Below are positions 7,622 to 12,030 of a stretch of DNA of 12,030 nucleotides, in pieces. The stretch's first letter is position 1; each line of letters begins with the position of its first letter. The stretch is from Pseudomonadota bacterium. GTDB taxonomy: Bacteria; Pseudomonadota; Gammaproteobacteria; Burkholderiales; Thiobacillaceae. A model generated the notes under the pieces. It made no database searches, was not told the origin of the DNA, and saw only the letters and a list, made by a program, of their open reading frames with translations. The translations under genes and the position numbers were made by a program. Location: contig JAJYXA010000220.1 of the NCBI GenBank assembly GCA_021791235.1, positions 1 through 12,030 on the forward strand, written 5' to 3'.

Positions 7622-8536
7622 ATGACCCCCACGCTCCTACAACCCGGCCAGATCGAAGCGGCGGCCGGCAGCATTCCCGAACTGCGGCTGCCGCACGCCG
7701 ACCTGTTTCTGACGCGCGCCCGGCGGCTGGAGCAACTGGCCGGGCACCATCCCCTGGGCGAATACCTGCGTTTTGTCGCCCGGCTTGCGCGGGCGCAGCA
7801 GGCAAGCCTGGACGCCGGCCCTGCGGCGCAGCTTCCCAGCCCCGAAACCCTGGCGCAGTGCCGCGAATACGCGATGCCGCCGCTGGCGCCCGCCGGGCTT
7901 GCCCGGCCGGACGGCTGGCACGAGACGGCGCGCGAACTGGCGCGGACGGTTCAACCTGGCCTGCCCCAGGCGGGCCAGGCGGCGCTGCAGCGGATCCTGG
8001 ACCAGCCGGACGCGTGGGTCGACGAGCAGGCCGGGCGGCTGCTCGAAGGGGAGATGCCGCATCTGGACGCGGCTGCGGCGCCGGTGATCGGAGCCGCCCT
8101 GCAGGTGCACTGGGTCCATCTCGCCCGCCAGCTCGACCCCGCCCAGGTGGCGCGGCCCGAGCATCCCAACCTGTGCCCGGTATGCGGCTCGCATCCCGTC
8201 AGTTCGGTGGTGCGCATCGGCGGTGCCGGGAATGGCCTGCGCTACCTGCATTGCGGACTATGCGCGTCGGAATGGCATGTGGTGCGCGCCAAGTGCAGCA
8301 ACTGCGACAACACCCGCGGCATCGTTTACTGCCATGTGGAGGGCGGCGACAACGTGGTGCGCGCCGAAAGCTGCCCCGAGTGCCGGACCTACCTGAAAAT
8401 CATGCAGCAGGATAAAGACCCGCTGACCGACCCGGTCGCCGACGACCTCGCCACCCTGGCGCTCGATTGGCTGATGGACGAAACCGGATATGCCAAAAGC
8501 GGAATCAACTGGTATCTGATTCAGGGTCAGCTATAA
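7622..8536 (+). CDS. fdhE: Formate dehydrogenase accessory protein FdhE
   Basis: 304 residues, close to the usual FdhE length. FdhE is a cytoplasmic rubredoxin-like protein needed for active respiratory formate dehydrogenases; in E. coli it contacts the catalytic subunit. The C-terminal half has four CxxC pairs (C185/C188, C211/C214, C225/C228, C251/C254) that bind iron, and the family phrases CPVCGS, CSNCDN and CPECRTYLK are present. The N-terminal half is helical and less conserved. The ATG at 7622 has no strong Shine-Dalgarno; it overlaps the stop of a 6-codon frame starting at 7605. The upstream frame stays open but offers no better ATG. Lying between fdnI and selA, it belongs to the same functional block. 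fdhD, the sulfurtransferase often found nearby, is not in the window. Confidence 0.94.
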   Translation: MTPTLLQPGQIEAAAGSIPELRLPHADLFLTRARRLEQLAGHHPLGEYLRFVARLARAQQASLDAGPAAQLPSPETLAQCREYAMPPLAPAGLARPDGWHETARELARTVQPGLPQAGQAALQRILDQPDAWVDEQAGRLLEGEMPHLDAAAAPVIGAALQVHWVHLARQLDPAQVARPEHPNLCPVCGSHPVSSVVRIGGAGNGLRYLHCGLCASEWHVVRAKCSNCDNTRGIVYCHVEGGDNVVRAESCPECRTYLKIMQQDKDPLTDPVADDLATLALDWLMDETGYAKSGINWYLIQGQL

Positions 8537-8545
8537 AAAGACTCT

Positions 8546-8560
8546 GCTGCGCCACGCGGC
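8546..8560 (+). promoter_or_regulatory. Short hairpin in the selA leader
   Basis: GCTGCG (8546-8551) and CGCGGC (8555-8560) can pair over six positions, one of them G-U, around a CCA loop. It lies 31 bases before the selA GTG. E. coli selAB mRNA has a SECIS-like leader element bound by SelB that lowers selAB expression. This hairpin is in the right place, but its loop lacks the GU seen in SECIS elements. It may be only chance GC pairing. Confidence 0.25.
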
Positions 8561-8591
8561 TGTTTCGTCAACCCAAAAGGGATCGTCTATC

Positions 8592-9982
8592 GTGCATAGC
8601 GTCCAGGCCCGTCCGCCTTCGATCGACCGCGTCCTCAACTGGACCGCCGTTGCGCCCCTGCTCGCCGAATACGGCCGCGAACCGGTACTCGCCGGTCTGC
8701 GCAGCGTGCTCGACCGAGCCCGCCAGGCCGCACGTCATGGCGGCCTGGTCGATTACACCGAACCTGCGCTGGCGACGCATCTCGCCGCGCACCTGGCACA
8801 GCAGCATGCACCGCGCCTGCGGCGGGTCTTCAATCTCACCGGCACCGTGCTGCACACCAACCTCGGCCGCGCGCCGCTGCCGGGCGAGGCGGTGGACGCC
8901 CTGGTCATGGCGGCGCGCCATCCCTGCGCACTGGAATACGACCTCGAAACCGGCGGGCGCGGCGACCGCGACGACCTCGTCAACGACCTCTTGTGCGAAC
9001 TCACCGGCGCCGAAGCGGCCACCGTGGTCAACAACAACGCGGCGGCGGTGTTCCTGCTGTTGAACACCCTGGCGCCGAGGAAACAGGTGATCGTCTCGCG
9101 CGGCGAACTGGTGGAGATCGGCGGCGCCTTCCGCGTGCCCGACATCATGGGCCGCGCCGGCGCCAGGCTGGTCGAGGTGGGCACCACCAACCGCACCCAT
9201 CTGCGCGACTTTGCCGACGCCATCGGCCCGCGCAGCGCCATGCTGATGAAGGTGCACACCAGCAACTACGCCATTCAGGGCTTCACCGCCAGCGTGCCGG
9301 AAAGCGAACTGGCGCAGTTGGCCCATGCGAACGGCCTGCCCTTCGTGGTCGACCTCGGCAGCGGCACGCTCGCCGATCTGGCGCGCTTCGGCCTGCCGCG
9401 CGAGCCGACGCCGCAGGAATCGCTGGCGGCGGGGGCCGACCTCGTCAGCTTCAGCGGCGACAAGCTCCTGGGGGGGCCGCAGGCCGGCATCCTGGTGGGG
9501 CGGCACGAGCTGATCCAGCGCATCCGCAAGAACCCGCTGAAGCGCGCATTGCGCGTGGGCAAGCTCACGCTGGCAGCATTGGAAGCCGTGCTGCGCCTGT
9601 ACCGCGATCCCGACCGCCTGGCTGAACGGCTGACGACCCTGCGCCTGCTCACCCGGCCGCCGGACGACATTCGGGCGCAGGCCGAGCGTCTGCTGCCGGC
9701 CATGCGGCAGGCGCTTGCCGCCTGGCCGGTGCGCGTGGCCGTCGAGCCGGCGCTGTCGCAGATCGGCAGCGGCTCGCTTCCGGTCGACAGGCTGCCGAGC
9801 TGGGCGCTGGCGGTGCGGCCTGCCACGCGGAAAAGCGGCGTGCTGCACGCCATCGAAGCCGCGCAGCGCGGCTTGCCGGTGCCGGTGATCGGCCGCATCG
9901 CGGACGGCGCATTGCGGCTCGATCTGCGCTGCCTCGACGATGAGGCCGCCTTCTGCACGCAGCTTCCCGGAGTGGGCACGCC

Positions 9983-9986
<4 letters not shown>
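8592..9986 (+). CDS. selA: L-seryl-tRNA(Sec) selenium transferase
   Basis: 464 residues (E. coli SelA has 463). SelA is a PLP enzyme that converts Ser-tRNA-Sec to Sec-tRNA-Sec using selenophosphate; in bacteria it forms a large ring-shaped decamer. Family signatures are easy to follow: [14 protein letters not shown] (81-94), NNNAAAV (147-153), [13 protein letters not shown] (169-181), [12 protein letters not shown] (220-231), and [12 protein letters not shown] (286-297) holding PLP lysine K291. The end has LPVDRLPS and LPVPVIGRI. The start is GTG at 8592, with AAGGGA (8577-8582) 9 bases upstream; this gives the normal family N-terminus. The stop overlaps the selB start (ATGA), so the two are very likely translated together. 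Confidence 0.96.
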
Positions 9987-11887
<1,901 letters not shown>

Positions 11888-11917
11888 AACGGTCAGTTGA
11901 GGAATCAAGGTTCAAAT

Positions 11918-12013
11918 GGAAGGGAAGCGTGCCTGGTGGTGCGGCCGGACTTCAAATCCGGTTGGGGGTGTCAGCCGCTCCCGGGTGGGTTCGACTCCCG
12001 CTCCCTTCCGCCA
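11918..12013 (+). tRNA. selC: tRNA-Sec (UCA anticodon)
   Basis: 96 nucleotides including encoded CCA. It shows the special tRNA-Sec shape: an 8-bp acceptor stem (GGAAGGGA 11918-11925 with TCCCTTCC 12002-12009), a 6-bp D stem (11928-11933 with 11938-11943) with a 4-base loop, and an anticodon stem CCGGA/TCCGG with loop CUUCAAA (11950-11956) whose anticodon UCA is 11952-11954. A long variable arm follows (about 11964-11982, up to 7 bp) and a 5-bp T stem (11985-11989 with 11997-12001). The discriminator is G12010. The anticodon-loop and variable-arm sequences closely resemble E. coli selC. It lies 30 bases after selB with no evident promoter between, so it may be cotranscribed. selC genes are frequent integration sites of genomic islands, but only 17 bases beyond it are visible. 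Confidence 0.97.
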
Positions 12014-12030
12014 CTTTTTGAGGGTGTTCG

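Noticed and set aside
12014..12030. T-run after selC as an intrinsic terminator
   Set aside because: Five T residues follow the CCA but no separate hairpin precedes them apart from the tRNA itself, and the sequence ends too soon to judge.

Overview
The window is a GC-rich (roughly two-thirds G+C by eye), densely coded stretch with every gene on the + strand. Its core is a respiratory, selenium-dependent formate dehydrogenase locus. Codon bias, short intergenic gaps, Tat-exported FdnG-type protein sequence and gene style suggest a betaproteobacterium (Rhodocyclales/Nitrosomonadales-like). That placement is inference from style, not from a search.

Layout. (1) 52-2487: an 811-residue protein that joins an intact integrase-type 'arm' DNA-binding domain (DUF4102 type) to PAS-PAS-GGDEF-EAL, a combination of a recombinase DNA-binding module with cyclic-di-GMP turnover domains. 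(2) 2556-2834: a small HicA-like protein with no HicB partner. (3) 2835-2986: regulatory gap with a candidate sigma70 promoter and a perfect 10-bp inverted repeat just upstream of the fdnG ribosome binding site. (4) 2987-7557: fdnG-fdnH-fdnI, encoding the molybdopterin/selenocysteine catalytic subunit, the four-cluster iron-sulfur subunit and the cytochrome b subunit. fdnG is one gene across an in-frame UGA at 3572-3574 that is followed directly by a bacterial SECIS hairpin. (5) 7622-8536: fdhE, the formate dehydrogenase accessory protein. (6) 8592-11887: selA and selB, overlapping by 4 bases. (7) 11918-12013: selC, the UCA-anticodon tRNA-Sec with encoded CCA.

How it works together. selC supplies tRNA-Sec, SelA converts Ser-tRNA-Sec to Sec-tRNA-Sec, and SelB carries it to the ribosome by binding the SECIS in fdnG mRNA, so that UGA 196 is read as Sec. 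FdhE helps the exported FdnGH mature. FdnG (periplasmic, Tat route) oxidises formate, FdnH passes electrons on, and FdnI delivers them to quinone. Everything from fdnG to selC lies on one strand with short gaps or overlaps, and may be one transcription unit holding both the selenoprotein and most of the machinery to decode it. selD (selenophosphate synthetase) and fdhD are not in the window and must be elsewhere if the system works.

The most unusual item is the arm-domain/c-di-GMP fusion at the left end. The fdn-sel block is well-understood biology in a neat, compact arrangement.
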